DNA of 64,000 nt from the NCBI GenBank assembly GCA_964242305.1, contig CAXTBB010000025.1:1-64000 (forward strand), given 5' to 3'. The notes under the pieces were generated by a model that made no database searches, was not told the origin of the DNA, and was given only the letters and a program-made list of their open reading frames with translations. Shown one piece after another: positions 38,298-47,151 of the stretch. A program made the position numbers and the translations under genes. Numbering within the stretch: the first letter of the stretch is position 1; every line of letters starts with the position of its first letter. The DNA comes from DATLGB01 sp964242305 (GTDB lineage: Bacteria; Actinomycetota; Thermoleophilia; Solirubrobacterales; Solirubrobacteraceae).

Positions 38298-40151
38298 ATG
38301 TGCGGCATCATCGGATACATCGGCTATCGGCCGGCACAAGATGTCCTCCTCGGGGGCCTGGAGAAGCTCGAGTACCGCGGCTACGACTCGGCCGGCATCT
38401 CCGTGCTGGAGGAGGGTGAGCTGCGCTCCGTCCGCGCCGTCGGCAACCTGAGCCACCTGCGTGAGGCCATGGGGAACACGTCCGGCGGTGTCGCCACCGC
38501 CGAGCGCACGATCGGCATCGGCCACACCCGCTGGGCCACGCACGGCCGGGTCACCGAGGAGAACGCCCACCCGCACTGCGACGACGACGACCACGTCCAC
38601 GTGGTGGTCAACGGGATCGTCGAGAACTACCTCGAGCTCAAGCAGCGCCTGCAGGACGAGGGCGCGCACTTCTCCTCGGAGACCGACGTCGAGGTCATCG
38701 CGCACCTCGTCTCCACCGAGCTCGAGCGCGGCGACGGCCTCGTCCAGGCCACGCTGCGCGCCTACGGCCAGCTCCAGGGCCACTACGCCTTCGTGGTCAT
38801 GTCCTCGGACGAGCCCGACCTGCTGGTCGGCGCCCGCCGCGAATGCCCGCTGATCGTCGGCCGCGGCGACGGCGAGCAGTTCGTCGCCTCCGGCATCCCC
38901 GCCTTCCTCGAGCACACCCGCGAGGTCCTGGTCGTCGAGAACGACGAGCTCGTGGTGGTCAGCGCCGAGGGCGTCACCCTGATCACGCCGGCCGGCGAGA
39001 CGATCGAACGCGAGACGGAGATCGTCGAGTGGGACGCCCAGCAGGCCGAGAAGGACGGCTACGAGACGTTCATGCTCAAGGAGATCCACGAGCAGGCGGA
39101 CGCGGTGGCGGAGACGATCGCCGACCGCACCGTGCGGCCCGACGGCGTCGACCTCTACCTCGGCGAGAGGATCACGGACGACGTCCTGCGCGAGGCTCGC
39201 CGCGTCGTCGTCGTCGCCTGCGGCACCTCCTACCACGCGGGCCTGATCGGCCGCTACGCCATCGAGGAGTGGGCCCGGGTCGGGGTCGAGATGGACATCG
39301 CCTCCGAGTACCGCTACCGCAACCCGGTGGTCGGACCGGGCGACCTCGTCATCGGCATCACCCAGTCCGGCGAGACGGCGGACACGCTGGCCGCGATGCG
39401 CCTGGCCCGCGAGCGGGGCGCCACCGTGCTGGCCATCACCAACATCATGGGCTCGCAGGCCACCCGCGACGCCGACGGCGTCCTCTACACCCGCGCGGGG
39501 CTGGAGACGTCGGTGGCCGCCACCAAGACGTTCGTCGCGCAGGTGGCCGCCATGTACCTGTTCGCGCTGCGCCTCGCCGAGGTGCGCGGGACGCTCGACA
39601 CGGAGACCCGCACCCGCCTGGTCGCCGAGCTCAAGCACATCCCGCACCACATCGAGACGCTGCTCGCTTCGCACGACGAGGCCATCGAGCGCGCCGCCAA
39701 CGCCCACTTCGCCGACGAGTTCTTCCTCTACCTCGGCCGCCACGTCGGGCTGCCGGTCGCGCTCGAGGGGGCGCTCAAGCTCAAGGAGATCTCCTACATC
39801 GCGACGGACGCCTACGCGGCCGGCGAGATGAAGCACGGGCCGATCGCGCTGCTCACCGAGGCCACGCCGGTCGTCGTCGTGGCCACCGACTCGCCCGTCC
39901 GGTCCAAGGTCATCTCCAACATGCAGGAGGTCCGCGCCCGCGGCGCGCACGTGATCGCCGTCGCCACGGAGGGGGACCTGACGATCGGCGAGCACGCCGA
40001 GGAGGTCCTGCACGTGCCGGCCACGGACTGGATCCTCCAGCCGCTGCTGGCCGTCATCCCGCTGCAGGTGCTGGCCTACAAGATCGCCCGCAAGCGTGGC
40101 CTCAACGTCGACCAGCCGCGCAACCTGGCCAAGACCGTCACCGTCGAGTGA
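38298..40151 (+). CDS. glmS: Glutamine-fructose-6-phosphate aminotransferase (isomerizing)
   Basis: A 617-residue enzyme that makes glucosamine-6-P. N-terminal Ntn glutaminase with Cys2 in MCGIIGYIG and RGYDSAG, GHTRWATHG; two SIS domains (CGTSYHAGL and ITQSGETADTLAAM; LGRHVGLPVALEGALKLKEISY); C-terminal loop RNLAKTVTVE. Full length. Strong ribosome-binding site. First gene of an overlapping run glmS-acpS-nnrD-CBS-alr-cca. Confidence 0.97.
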   Translation: MCGIIGYIGYRPAQDVLLGGLEKLEYRGYDSAGISVLEEGELRSVRAVGNLSHLREAMGNTSGGVATAERTIGIGHTRWATHGRVTEENAHPHCDDDDHVHVVVNGIVENYLELKQRLQDEGAHFSSETDVEVIAHLVSTELERGDGLVQATLRAYGQLQGHYAFVVMSSDEPDLLVGARRECPLIVGRGDGEQFVASGIPAFLEHTREVLVVENDELVVVSAEGVTLITPAGETIERETEIVEWDAQQAEKDGYETFMLKEIHEQADAVAETIADRTVRPDGVDLYLGERITDDVLREARRVVVVACGTSYHAGLIGRYAIEEWARVGVEMDIASEYRYRNPVVGPGDLVIGITQSGETADTLAAMRLARERGATVLAITNIMGSQATRDADGVLYTRAGLETSVAATKTFVAQVAAMYLFALRLAEVRGTLDTETRTRLVAELKHIPHHIETLLASHDEAIERAANAHFADEFFLYLGRHVGLPVALEGALKLKEISYIATDAYAAGEMKHGPIALLTEATPVVVVATDSPVRSKVISNMQEVRARGAHVIAVATEGDLTIGEHAEEVLHVPATDWILQPLLAVIPLQVLAYKIARKRGLNVDQPRNLAKTVTVE

Positions 40152-40501
40152 CGGTCGGGCTCGACCTGCTGGAGATCGACCGGCTCGAGCAGGCGCTCGA
40201 GCGGCGGCCCCGGTTGGCCGAGCGGCTGTTCACGGAGGCCGAGCGCGCCTACGCGGCCGAGCGGGCCCGGCCGGGACAGCACCTGGCGGCGCGGTTCTGC
40301 GCGAAGGAGGCGGTGGCCAAGGCGCTGGCGATGCGCGCCTGGGACCCGGTCGACATCGAGGTCGTCCCGGGCGACCCGGCCCCGCAGGTGCGCCTGCACG
40401 GTGCCGCCGCGCGCCGCGCGGTCGAGCTGGGCGTGACCGTGGAGGTGTCGCTGACCCATTCCAAGGGCATGGCCGGCGCCGTCGCGGTGCTGGCTCCGTG
40501 A
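40148..40501 (+). CDS. acpS: Holo-[acyl-carrier-protein] synthase
   Basis: A 117-residue 4'-phosphopantetheinyl transferase. Motifs: VGLDLLEIDRLEQAL with the Mg-binding Asp, FCAKEAVAKAL with the Glu, and VSLTHSKGMAGAVAV at the end. GTG start overlaps the glmS stop; its stop overlaps the nnrD GTG (GTGA). Confidence 0.93.
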   Translation: MTVGLDLLEIDRLEQALERRPRLAERLFTEAERAYAAERARPGQHLAARFCAKEAVAKALAMRAWDPVDIEVVPGDPAPQVRLHGAAARRAVELGVTVEVSLTHSKGMAGAVAVLAP

Positions 40502-41859
40502 ACGGGCTCGAGCCGCTGCTCGACGCCGAGCAGCAGCGCGAGACCGACCGCTGGGCGATCGAGGACCTCGGCAAGACCGACCTGATGGAGCGCGCCGGCG
40601 CGGGGCTCGCGACGCTGGCCGCGCACGTGATCCCGGACGGGCGCATCGTGATCGCCTGCGGCAAGGGCAACAACGGCGGGGACGGCAAGGTCGCCGCCCA
40701 GGTCCTGCGCGCGGGCGGCCGTGAGGTCGACGTGCTCGAGGACCCGTTCGACACGTCGCGCTTCGCGGGGTGCGCGGGGATCGTCGACGCGCTGCTGGGC
40801 ACGGGCTTCGAGGGCGCCCCGCGGGCGCCGCTGGACGCCGTCATCCGCGCCGTCAACGCCGCCGGCGTCCCGGTGGTGGCCGCCGACATGCCGTCGGGGG
40901 TCAACGGCTCCACCGGCGAGGTCCAGGGCGACGCCGTCCACGCCGTCGCCACCGCGACCTTCCACGCGGGCAAGCCCGGCCTGTGGATCCATCCCGGCAA
41001 GGCGCACGCGGGCACCGTCCACGTCGTCGACATCGGCATCCCGTGGCACAGAGGGGACAGTCCCGTTTGTGCCATCGGGCCGGCGGTGCTGGACGGGCTG
41101 CCCGGTCGCGCGGCCGATTCCACGAAGTTCTCGAGCGGCACCGTGGTCGTGATCGGCGGCTCGCCGGGCCTGACGGGGGCGCCGGCGCTGACCGCCGCGG
41201 CGGCCCAGCGCGCGGGCGCGGGCTACGTGACGATCTGCTCGGAAACGGAGATCGCGCACCGTCCCGTCGAGGTCATGCAGCGCGGCCGCGACGGGCTCGA
41301 GCGCCTGCTCGAGAAGGCGACGGCGGTGGTGCTCGGGCCGGGACTGGGGCGGGATGGCGCCGCCTTCGCCCGCGACCTCTACGCGCGGGTCGAGGTCCCG
41401 CTCGTCCTCGACGCCGACGGCCTCAACGCGTTCGCCGGCCACCCCTTCCCGGACCGCCCGGCGCCCACCGTGCTCACCCCGCACGCCGGCGAGCTGTCGC
41501 GGCTGATCGACGGCGACGTCAAGGCGCATCGGCTCGCGTGCGCTCGCGCCGGGGCCGCGCACGCCCGCGCCATCCTGGTCCTCAAGGGCGACGACACCAT
41601 CGTGGTCGCCGGCGACCGGGTGGCCATCTCCCCGGGCGGCGCCCCCGGCCTGGCCACCGCGGGGACCGGTGACGTGCTCTCAGGGGTGATCGCCGCGCTG
41701 CTGGCCCGTGGCACCGATCCTGAGCACGCGGTGCACGCCGGCGTCTTCGCCCACCTGCGCGCGGGCCAGCTCGCCGCGGCGCCCCACGGCCCCGACGGCG
41801 TCATCGCCTCCGACGTCATCGCGCGCCTGCCCGAGGCCTTAGGCTCGTCGTCGCGATGA
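40498..41859 (+). CDS. nnrD: Bifunctional NAD(P)H-hydrate epimerase / ADP-dependent dehydratase
   Basis: A 453-residue repair enzyme for hydrated NAD(P)H. The N-terminal epimerase (YjeF_N) has CGKGNNGGDGKVAAQ and DALLGTGFEG, and DMPSGVNGSTGEV; the C-terminal YjeF_C kinase-like dehydratase has GGSPGLTGAP, LDADGLNAFAG, LTPHAGELSRL and ATAGTGDVLSGVIAAL. Residues 183-193 (WHRGDSPVCAI), in the loop between the two domains, are encoded by an in-frame palindrome (41044-41074), apparently an inserted repeat tolerated by the protein. Confidence 0.93.
   Translation: MNGLEPLLDAEQQRETDRWAIEDLGKTDLMERAGAGLATLAAHVIPDGRIVIACGKGNNGGDGKVAAQVLRAGGREVDVLEDPFDTSRFAGCAGIVDALLGTGFEGAPRAPLDAVIRAVNAAGVPVVAADMPSGVNGSTGEVQGDAVHAVATATFHAGKPGLWIHPGKAHAGTVHVVDIGIPWHRGDSPVCAIGPAVLDGLPGRAADSTKFSSGTVVVIGGSPGLTGAPALTAAAAQRAGAGYVTICSETEIAHRPVEVMQRGRDGLERLLEKATAVVLGPGLGRDGAAFARDLYARVEVPLVLDADGLNAFAGHPFPDRPAPTVLTPHAGELSRLIDGDVKAHRLACARAGAAHARAILVLKGDDTIVVAGDRVAISPGGAPGLATAGTGDVLSGVIAALLARGTDPEHAVHAGVFAHLRAGQLAAAPHGPDGVIASDVIARLPEALGSSSR
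41044..41074. repeat. 31-bp palindrome inserted in-frame inside nnrD
   Basis: The arms TGGCACA and TGTGCCA are perfect, and 13 of 15 positions pair around a single central base. Its inner part GGGGACAGTCCC is the same core found in the 61-bp palindrome at 3933. It lies in a loop-coding region between the two nnrD domains and keeps the frame. Confidence 0.75.
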
Positions 41860-42320
41860 GCCAGACCGTGCGCGACATCATGGACGCCGACCCCGCCACC
41901 GTCACCCCGGAGGCGACGGTCGAGGACGTGGTGCGGGCGCTGCGCTCACAGGAGCTGACCGGGGTCCCGGTGATCAACGACGGCGGTCGCTGCGTCGGCA
42001 TCATCACCGAGAACGACCTCGTCATGAGCGGCGACGAGGGCGACCTGCACCTGCCGCACTACATCGAGCTGTTCGGCGGGATCATCTTCCTCGAGTCCAT
42101 GCACCGCTTCGAGGAGCGCCTGCAGCGCGCAACCGCATCGACGGCGAAGGACATGATGACGGAGGACCCCGTGACGATCGAGCCGGACGCGTCGGTGCAG
42201 CAGGCGGGCCGCACCATGTCGCAGCACCACCACAACCGGCTCCCGGTCGTCGAGCACGGCCGGCTCGTCGGCGTCGTCACCCGCGTCGACGTGCTCGACG
42301 CCCTGACCCGCGAAGACTGA
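41856..42320 (+). CDS. Tandem CBS-domain protein
   Basis: A 154-residue protein with two CBS domains (MSQTVRDIMDADPATVTPEATVED; then KDMMTEDPVTIEPDASVQQAGRTM). CBS pairs bind adenosyl nucleotides such as AMP or ATP. The segment between them (PHYIELFGGIIFLESMHRFEERL) resembles a linker seen in actinobacterial CBS proteins of the nnrD-alr region. It overlaps nnrD by 4 bp and alr by 1 bp (TGATG). The regulated partner is unknown. Confidence 0.85.
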   Translation: MSQTVRDIMDADPATVTPEATVEDVVRALRSQELTGVPVINDGGRCVGIITENDLVMSGDEGDLHLPHYIELFGGIIFLESMHRFEERLQRATASTAKDMMTEDPVTIEPDASVQQAGRTMSQHHHNRLPVVEHGRLVGVVTRVDVLDALTRED

Positions 42321-43372
42321 TGCTGCGGGCGGTCGCCCGGATCGACGCGGACGCCATCGCGCGCAACTGCGCCCGCCTGCGGGAGGTCGCCGGCACGAGG
42401 CTGTGCGCGGTGGTCAAGGCCGACGGCTACGGCCACGGTGCGCTGACGGCCGCGCGGGCGGCGCGGCGGGGCGGGGCGGAGTGGCTGGCGGTGGCGACCG
42501 CCGAGGAGGCGCGCGGCCTGCGCGAGGGCGGCGTCGACGGCCGCATCCTGGTCATGGGCGCGCTGTCGGTCGAGGAGCTGCCGGTGGCGCTGGCCGCGGA
42601 CGCGGACGTGGTGGCCTGGCGGATGGCCTTCCTCGACCGCGTCCCGACCGGGGCGCGGGTCCACGTCAAGTACGACACCGGGATGGGCCGGCTGGGGACG
42701 CGCGACCTCGACGAGGCGCTCGCGGTGGCGCGCGCGGCGGCCGACCGCGGCCTGCTCGCCGGTGCCATGACCCACTTCGCCACCAGCGACGACGACCCCG
42801 CTTTCGCGCGCGAGCAGCTGGCCGCCTTCCGCCCGTTCCTCGCCGCGCTGCCTTCCGGCGTGATCGCCCACGCGGCCAACTCCGCGGCCGCGCTGGGCAT
42901 CCCGGAGAGCCGCCTGGACATGGTCCGCTGCGGCGTCGCCGCTTACGGCCTCGACCCCTTCCAGTCCGATCCCGACGACCACCACCTGGCGCCCGCGCTG
43001 ACGCTCGCCACCTACGTCGCCGAGGTCAAGCCGATCGCGCCCGGGCAGTCGGCCGGGTACGGGCGCCGCTACGTGGCCGAGCGCGACACGTGGCTGGCCA
43101 CGCTGCCGATCGGCTACGCGGACGGCGTGCGCCGGGCGCTCACCAACAACGCCGAGGTGCTGATCGGCGGCCGCCGCTTCCCGCTGGTGGGGACGGTGTC
43201 GATGGACAACCTCACCGTGGAGGTCGACGACGGGGTGGCCCGCGGCGACGAGGTGGTCCTGATCGGCGCCCAGGGCGCGGAGCGCATCCTGGCCGAGGAC
43301 TGGGCGCACCGCCTGGACACGATCAACTACGAGATCACCTGCGGGATCTCGAGCCGTGTTCCGCGCGCTTAG
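42320..43372 (+). CDS. alr: Alanine racemase
   Basis: A 350-residue PLP enzyme that makes D-alanine for peptidoglycan. The PLP lysine is in VVKADGYGHGAL near residue 35; YDTGMGRLG; HAANSAAAL; catalytic Tyr region SAGYGRRYV; LPIGYADG; GTVSMDNLTV. The gene overlaps the following cca by 17 bp. Full length, though the N-terminal segment is compact. Confidence 0.95.
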   Translation: MLRAVARIDADAIARNCARLREVAGTRLCAVVKADGYGHGALTAARAARRGGAEWLAVATAEEARGLREGGVDGRILVMGALSVEELPVALAADADVVAWRMAFLDRVPTGARVHVKYDTGMGRLGTRDLDEALAVARAAADRGLLAGAMTHFATSDDDPAFAREQLAAFRPFLAALPSGVIAHAANSAAALGIPESRLDMVRCGVAAYGLDPFQSDPDDHHLAPALTLATYVAEVKPIAPGQSAGYGRRYVAERDTWLATLPIGYADGVRRALTNNAEVLIGGRRFPLVGTVSMDNLTVEVDDGVARGDEVVLIGAQGAERILAEDWAHRLDTINYEITCGISSRVPRA

Positions 43373-44744
43373 CGGCACGGACGCCTGGCTGGTCGGCGGC
43401 GCCGTCCGCGACCGGTTGCTGGGGCGGTCCACGGACGACGTCGACATCGCGGTGAGCGGGGACGTCGAGGCCCTGGCCAACGCCGTCCGGCGCGAGACCG
43501 GCGGCGCCGTCTTCCCGCTCGGCGACCGCTACGGCGGCTGGCGGGTGGCGGGAGCGGAGCAGACCGTCGACCTGCTGCCGCTGGTGGGCGGGACCCTGGC
43601 GAGCGACCTGGCCGCGCGCGACTTCACCGTCAACGCCATGGCGATCCCGCTCGCGGCGGAGGGTGACGCCGGCGTCGGGGTGCCGGGTGCGGTGGTGGAC
43701 CCGTTCGGCGGGCGCGCCGACCTCGACGCGCGGCGCCTGCGTGCGGTCGGCCCGGACTCGTTCGGCGCCGACCCGCTGCGCGTCCTGCGCCTGGCCCGCT
43801 TCGCCGCCGAGCTCGGCTTCGCCATCGAGGACGCGACGCTCGTCGCCGCCCGCGCCGCTTCGCCCAGCCTGGCCGGGGTGGCGGCCGAGCGCGTGCTCGC
43901 CGAGGTCAAGCGGATCGTCTGCGCCCCCGCGCCCGCCGCCGCGGTGCGGCTGATGGAGGACGTCGGGGCCGCCGCCGTCGTCCTGCCCGAGCTGGTCGCG
44001 CTGCGGGGCGTCGAGCAGTCCGTCTACCACCACGCCGACGTCCACGACCACACGCTCGACGTCCTCGACGCCACCGCGCGGCTCGAGCGCGACGAGGCCG
44101 ACCCCCGCGTCCGCGCCGCGCTGGGCGCTCCGCTGGCCAACGAGCTCACCCGCTGGCAGGCGATGCGCTTCGCGGCGCTGCTGCACGACATCGCCAAGCC
44201 GGAGACGGCGGGGGCGCGGGCCGACGGCCGGGGCACCTCGTTCGTCGGCCACGACCGGGTCGGTGCCGACGTCGCGCGCACGATCCTGCGCCGGCTGCGC
44301 GCCGCCGAGAGGCTGGTCGACTACGTGGCGGCGCTGACGCTGCACCACCTTCGCCTCGGGTTCCTCGTCCACGAGCAGCCGCTGTCGCGCCGCTCGGCCC
44401 ACCGCTACCTGCAGGCCACCGCGCCCTACGCGGTCGACGTCACCGTCTTCACCTGCGCCGACCGCCTGGCCACCCGCGGCCGCAACGCCGAGCCGGCCAT
44501 CACCGCCCACCTCGCCCTCGCGCGGGAGATGATCGACCACGCCTTCGCCGAGCCGCCGGCGCCGCTGCTGCGCGGCGACGAGCTGGCCCGCGAGCTCGGC
44601 GCGGCCGGCCCGCAGATCGGCGCGCTGCTCGCCCGCCTCGCCGAGGCCCAGTTCACCGGCGAGGTCACCACCCGCGCCGACGCCCTCGCCTACCTAAAGG
44701 GGTCAGGTCCCGGCATCGGACACGTGTCCGATGCCGGGACCTGA
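43356..44744 (+). CDS. cca: CCA tRNA nucleotidyltransferase/poly(A) polymerase with HD domain
   Basis: A 462-residue class II nucleotidyltransferase. Head motif LVGGAVRDRLLGRSTDDVDIAV with the catalytic DxD; RDFTVNAMAI and DPFGGRADLDARRLRAV neck; RVLRLARFAAELGF; HD domain HHADVHDHTL and LLHDIAKPETA. GTG start overlaps alr. The last ~15 residues (GSGPGIGHVSDAGT) are read from the 62-bp palindrome at 44693, which also supplies the stop codon, so the native C-terminus was probably replaced. Confidence 0.9.
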   Translation: MFRALSGTDAWLVGGAVRDRLLGRSTDDVDIAVSGDVEALANAVRRETGGAVFPLGDRYGGWRVAGAEQTVDLLPLVGGTLASDLAARDFTVNAMAIPLAAEGDAGVGVPGAVVDPFGGRADLDARRLRAVGPDSFGADPLRVLRLARFAAELGFAIEDATLVAARAASPSLAGVAAERVLAEVKRIVCAPAPAAAVRLMEDVGAAAVVLPELVALRGVEQSVYHHADVHDHTLDVLDATARLERDEADPRVRAALGAPLANELTRWQAMRFAALLHDIAKPETAGARADGRGTSFVGHDRVGADVARTILRRLRAAERLVDYVAALTLHHLRLGFLVHEQPLSRRSAHRYLQATAPYAVDVTVFTCADRLATRGRNAEPAITAHLALAREMIDHAFAEPPAPLLRGDELARELGAAGPQIGALLARLAEAQFTGEVTTRADALAYLKGSGPGIGHVSDAGT

Positions 44745-44754
44745 CCCCTTTAGG
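44693..44754. repeat. Perfect 62-bp palindrome supplying both stop codons of convergent genes
   Basis: The 31 bases from CCTAAAGGGGTCAGGTCCC to ...GGACAC are the exact reverse complement of the 31 that follow, with CACGTG at the centre and no mismatch. The stop of cca (TGA, 44742-44744) and that of the M28 gene (TAA, 44750-44752 on the minus strand) lie within it. It can act as a bidirectional terminator. It shares architecture with the 3933-3993 palindrome. Confidence 0.9.
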
Positions 44755-45898
44755 AAACGCGGATGACTTCGCGGCAGACCTCGACGGCGGCGGCGACGGT
44801 GCCGTAGTCGACGTTCTCCGCCGTGTCCTTCATCGAGTGGTAGTTGGCGGGGAACTTGTACTTCGTGCAGGACGCGAGCACGGAGGTGCGGAAGCCCGCG
44901 CGCATGGGGATCAGGCCGTCCGTGGCCAGGCCGAGGCGCAGCCCGCGGCGGACGGGATGCCCGGCGCGGTCGGCGCAGTCGGCCAGGAAGTCGCGGTCGG
45001 CGGTGTCGTAGTCGGCCATCTTGATCATGCCCTCGCCCTCGATGACCAGGAGCTGCGGGGAGCCGATCGACTCGAGGCAGACGAATCGCGTGGTCGTGGG
45101 GTCCAGCGAGGCGAAGTGGCGCTTGCCGAACCCGCGCATGCCCTCCATGAACGACTCCTCCGAGCCGGTCGAGAGGAAGATCACGCGCAGGCCGTCGGGG
45201 ATCTCTGCGTCGGCCGCCAAGGTGAGCTCGGCGGCGACGGCGGTCACGTTGTCGTTGGCGCCGGGGACGACGCGCCGCACCGCAATGTCGGTCAACGCGG
45301 CCACGGAGCCGGCCGCGATGATCGTCCCGAGCGCGCGCAGCCGGCGGGAGCCGAGCAGGCTGCCGAGCGCGACGAGCGCCGGGCCCGCGGCGACCAGCTG
45401 CATGATCGGCGGCGAGGTCTCGGACGCCCCCAGCAGCTTCGGGAAGGTGTCCATGGGGACGGTGGCGAGCTTGTCCCAGAAGATGAAGCCGCCGTGGGCG
45501 GCGTCGTGGTGGGCGATGAAGACGAGCGTTCGCTCGGCGGTTTCGGGCGCTGCGCCCGCCTCGGCGACCACGTTGTACGTGGTGCTGCGAGGGAGGAGGC
45601 GGCGGACCAGGTGCGGCCCGGCCGAGACGTCGTCGACCACGCCCGCGGCGGCCGCGATCCCGCCGAGCACCCCGAGCGCGCGCGACCCGCTCAGGCCGGC
45701 CAGCGCGCCGACGGCGCTGCAGAGCCCCAGCGGCCACCAGTAGGTCCCGTGCGCGGGCTCCGGTTCGATGCGAGCCTCGAGGCCGGAAGCCGCGAAGCGG
45801 TCCCGGATCCACTCAGCCGCGCGGCGCTCGCCCTCGGTGGCGGACCCGCGCTCCATCGAGGCCAGCGTCCCGACGATCTCCCGAAGCTCCTCGACCAT
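44750..45898 (-). CDS. M28 family peptidase with membrane segments
   Basis: A 382-residue zinc aminopeptidase-like protein. Metal-ligand motifs: FIAHHDAAHGG (HxD), PGANDNVTAV (Asp), STGSEESFMEGM (catalytic Glu pair), CLESIGSPQ and NYHSMKDTAENVDYG (His near the end). Two hydrophobic regions (about 55-85 and 165-205) suggest membrane association. No signal peptide with cleavage site. Substrate unknown. Its stop lies inside the 62-bp palindrome, so the C-terminus may be altered. Confidence 0.85.
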   Translation of the reverse strand: MVEELREIVGTLASMERGSATEGERRAAEWIRDRFAASGLEARIEPEPAHGTYWWPLGLCSAVGALAGLSGSRALGVLGGIAAAAGVVDDVSAGPHLVRRLLPRSTTYNVVAEAGAAPETAERTLVFIAHHDAAHGGFIFWDKLATVPMDTFPKLLGASETSPPIMQLVAAGPALVALGSLLGSRRLRALGTIIAAGSVAALTDIAVRRVVPGANDNVTAVAAELTLAADAEIPDGLRVIFLSTGSEESFMEGMRGFGKRHFASLDPTTTRFVCLESIGSPQLLVIEGEGMIKMADYDTADRDFLADCADRAGHPVRRGLRLGLATDGLIPMRAGFRTSVLASCTKYKFPANYHSMKDTAENVDYGTVAAAVEVCREVIRVS

Positions 45899-45910
45899 CC
45901 GCGCGGAGGC

Positions 45911-45916
45911 TACTGT
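45911..45916 (+). promoter_or_regulatory. Putative -10 box (TACTGT) for the HIT gene
   Basis: TACTGT ends 8 nt before the ATG at 45925 in the 26-bp divergent gap with the M28 gene. Confidence 0.4.
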
Positions 45917-45924
45917 CCCGCCGC

Positions 45925-46335
45925 ATGGCCGACCCGGACTGCATCTTCTGCAAGATCGTGGCGGGGGAGATCCCGTCGACCAGGGTCCACGAGGACGAGC
46001 GCACGGTCGCCTTCATGGACGTCAACCCCGGCGCGCGGGGTCACCTGCTGGTCGTCCCGCGCGAGCACGCCACCGACCTGCACGCGATCTCGGACGAGGA
46101 CCTCGCCGCCGTCGCCCGCACCGCCCGCGACATGGCCGCCAAGGCGGTCGACCGCCTCGGCGCCGAGGGCGTCAACATCATCCAGAACAACGGCGCCGCC
46201 GCCTGGCAGAGCGTCTTCCACTACCACGTCCACGTCGTGCCCCGCTGGCGCGACGACCCGATCAAGCTGCCCTGGACGCCGACACCCGGCGACGCGGACG
46301 AGATCAGGGCGACCGCGGCGGAGCTGACCGCATGA
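45925..46335 (+). CDS. HIT family nucleotide-binding protein
   Basis: A 136-residue histidine-triad hydrolase of the Hint/HinT-like branch. CIFCKIVAGEIPST opening with a zinc-type CxxC; GHLLVVPREH; catalytic triad HYHVHVVPR near residue 98. Members hydrolyse AMP-lysine or dinucleoside polyphosphates. Overlaps the enoyl-CoA hydratase gene by 4 bp (ATGA). Confidence 0.92.
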   Translation: MADPDCIFCKIVAGEIPSTRVHEDERTVAFMDVNPGARGHLLVVPREHATDLHAISDEDLAAVARTARDMAAKAVDRLGAEGVNIIQNNGAAAWQSVFHYHVHVVPRWRDDPIKLPWTPTPGDADEIRATAAELTA

Positions 46336-47108
46336 GCGCCGTTCTCGTGGAGCGCGATGGGCCGCTGGCCGTCATCACCCACGACGTCCCGCCCGTCAAC
46401 CTCTGGAACCAGGAGACCATGGACGGCTTCGCGGCCGCGCTCGACGACGTCGAGGCCGACCCGCCCCGCGCGCTGCTCATCCGCGCCAACGGCAAGATCG
46501 TCTCCGGCGGGGTCGACGTGAAGCTGTTCGCCGAGGTCGAGGACGGCGCCTCCGGCGGCGCGCTGTGGGAGACGCTGCTCCAGCTCCCGCACCGCCTCGA
46601 GGCGCTCCCGTACCCGACCGTGTTCGCCGCCCACGCCCTGTGCCTGACCGCATCGTTCGAGATCTCGCTCGCCTGCGACATCCTGCTCGCGGCGGAGTCG
46701 GCCAAGTTCGGCCTGGTCGAGCGGGTGGTCGGGCTGACGCCGAGCATGGGCGGCCCGCAGCGTCTCGTCGAGCGCGCCGGCCCCGCCCGCGCGCGGGAGC
46801 TCGTGTACACCGGCGCCACCTTCGACGCCGCGACGCTGGCCGGCTGGAACGTCGTCAACCGCGTGCTGCCCGACGACGGCTTCGACGCCGCCGCCCGCGC
46901 GTTCGCGATGGACCTCGCGACCGGGCCGACCCTCGCCCACGCCGCCACCAAGCGGATCGTCCGCGCCGCGCTCGAGGGCGGTGTGGAGGCCGCCGACGCC
47001 GTCGTCCCCGACGTCGCCGGCAAGCTGTTCGACACGGAGGACCTCAAGGGCGCGGTCGCGTCCTTCCTCGAGAACGGCCCGGGCAAGGCGAGCTTCAGCG
47101 GGAGGTAG
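46332..47108 (+). CDS. Enoyl-CoA hydratase/isomerase family protein
   Basis: A 258-residue crotonase-fold protein. ANGKIVSGGVDVKLF is the first oxyanion segment; the second helix (AAHALCLTASFEISLACDILLA) has LTASF where the canonical family has GGG, which departs from active hydratases; GLVERVVGLTPSMGG carries the usual second-Glu region. The reaction is uncertain and the enzyme may be a divergent hydratase or isomerase. Translationally coupled to HIT. Confidence 0.8.
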   Translation: MSAVLVERDGPLAVITHDVPPVNLWNQETMDGFAAALDDVEADPPRALLIRANGKIVSGGVDVKLFAEVEDGASGGALWETLLQLPHRLEALPYPTVFAAHALCLTASFEISLACDILLAAESAKFGLVERVVGLTPSMGGPQRLVERAGPARARELVYTGATFDAATLAGWNVVNRVLPDDGFDAAARAFAMDLATGPTLAHAATKRIVRAALEGGVEAADAVVPDVAGKLFDTEDLKGAVASFLENGPGKASFSGR

Positions 47109-47151
47109 GAACTTGCGCCAAGTTCCCGCATGTGGCAGGTTTCCCACATGC
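47108..47151 (+). promoter_or_regulatory. Two tandem hairpins spanning the cold-shock gene leader and start codon
   Basis: Hairpin 1 (47108-47126): GGAACTT pairs with AAGTTCC around GCGCC. Hairpin 2 (47128-47151): GCATGTGG pairs with CCACATGC, and the latter contains the ATG start of the cold-shock gene. The start codon would be hidden when hairpin 2 forms, which suggests structure-dependent translation control. Confidence 0.55.
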
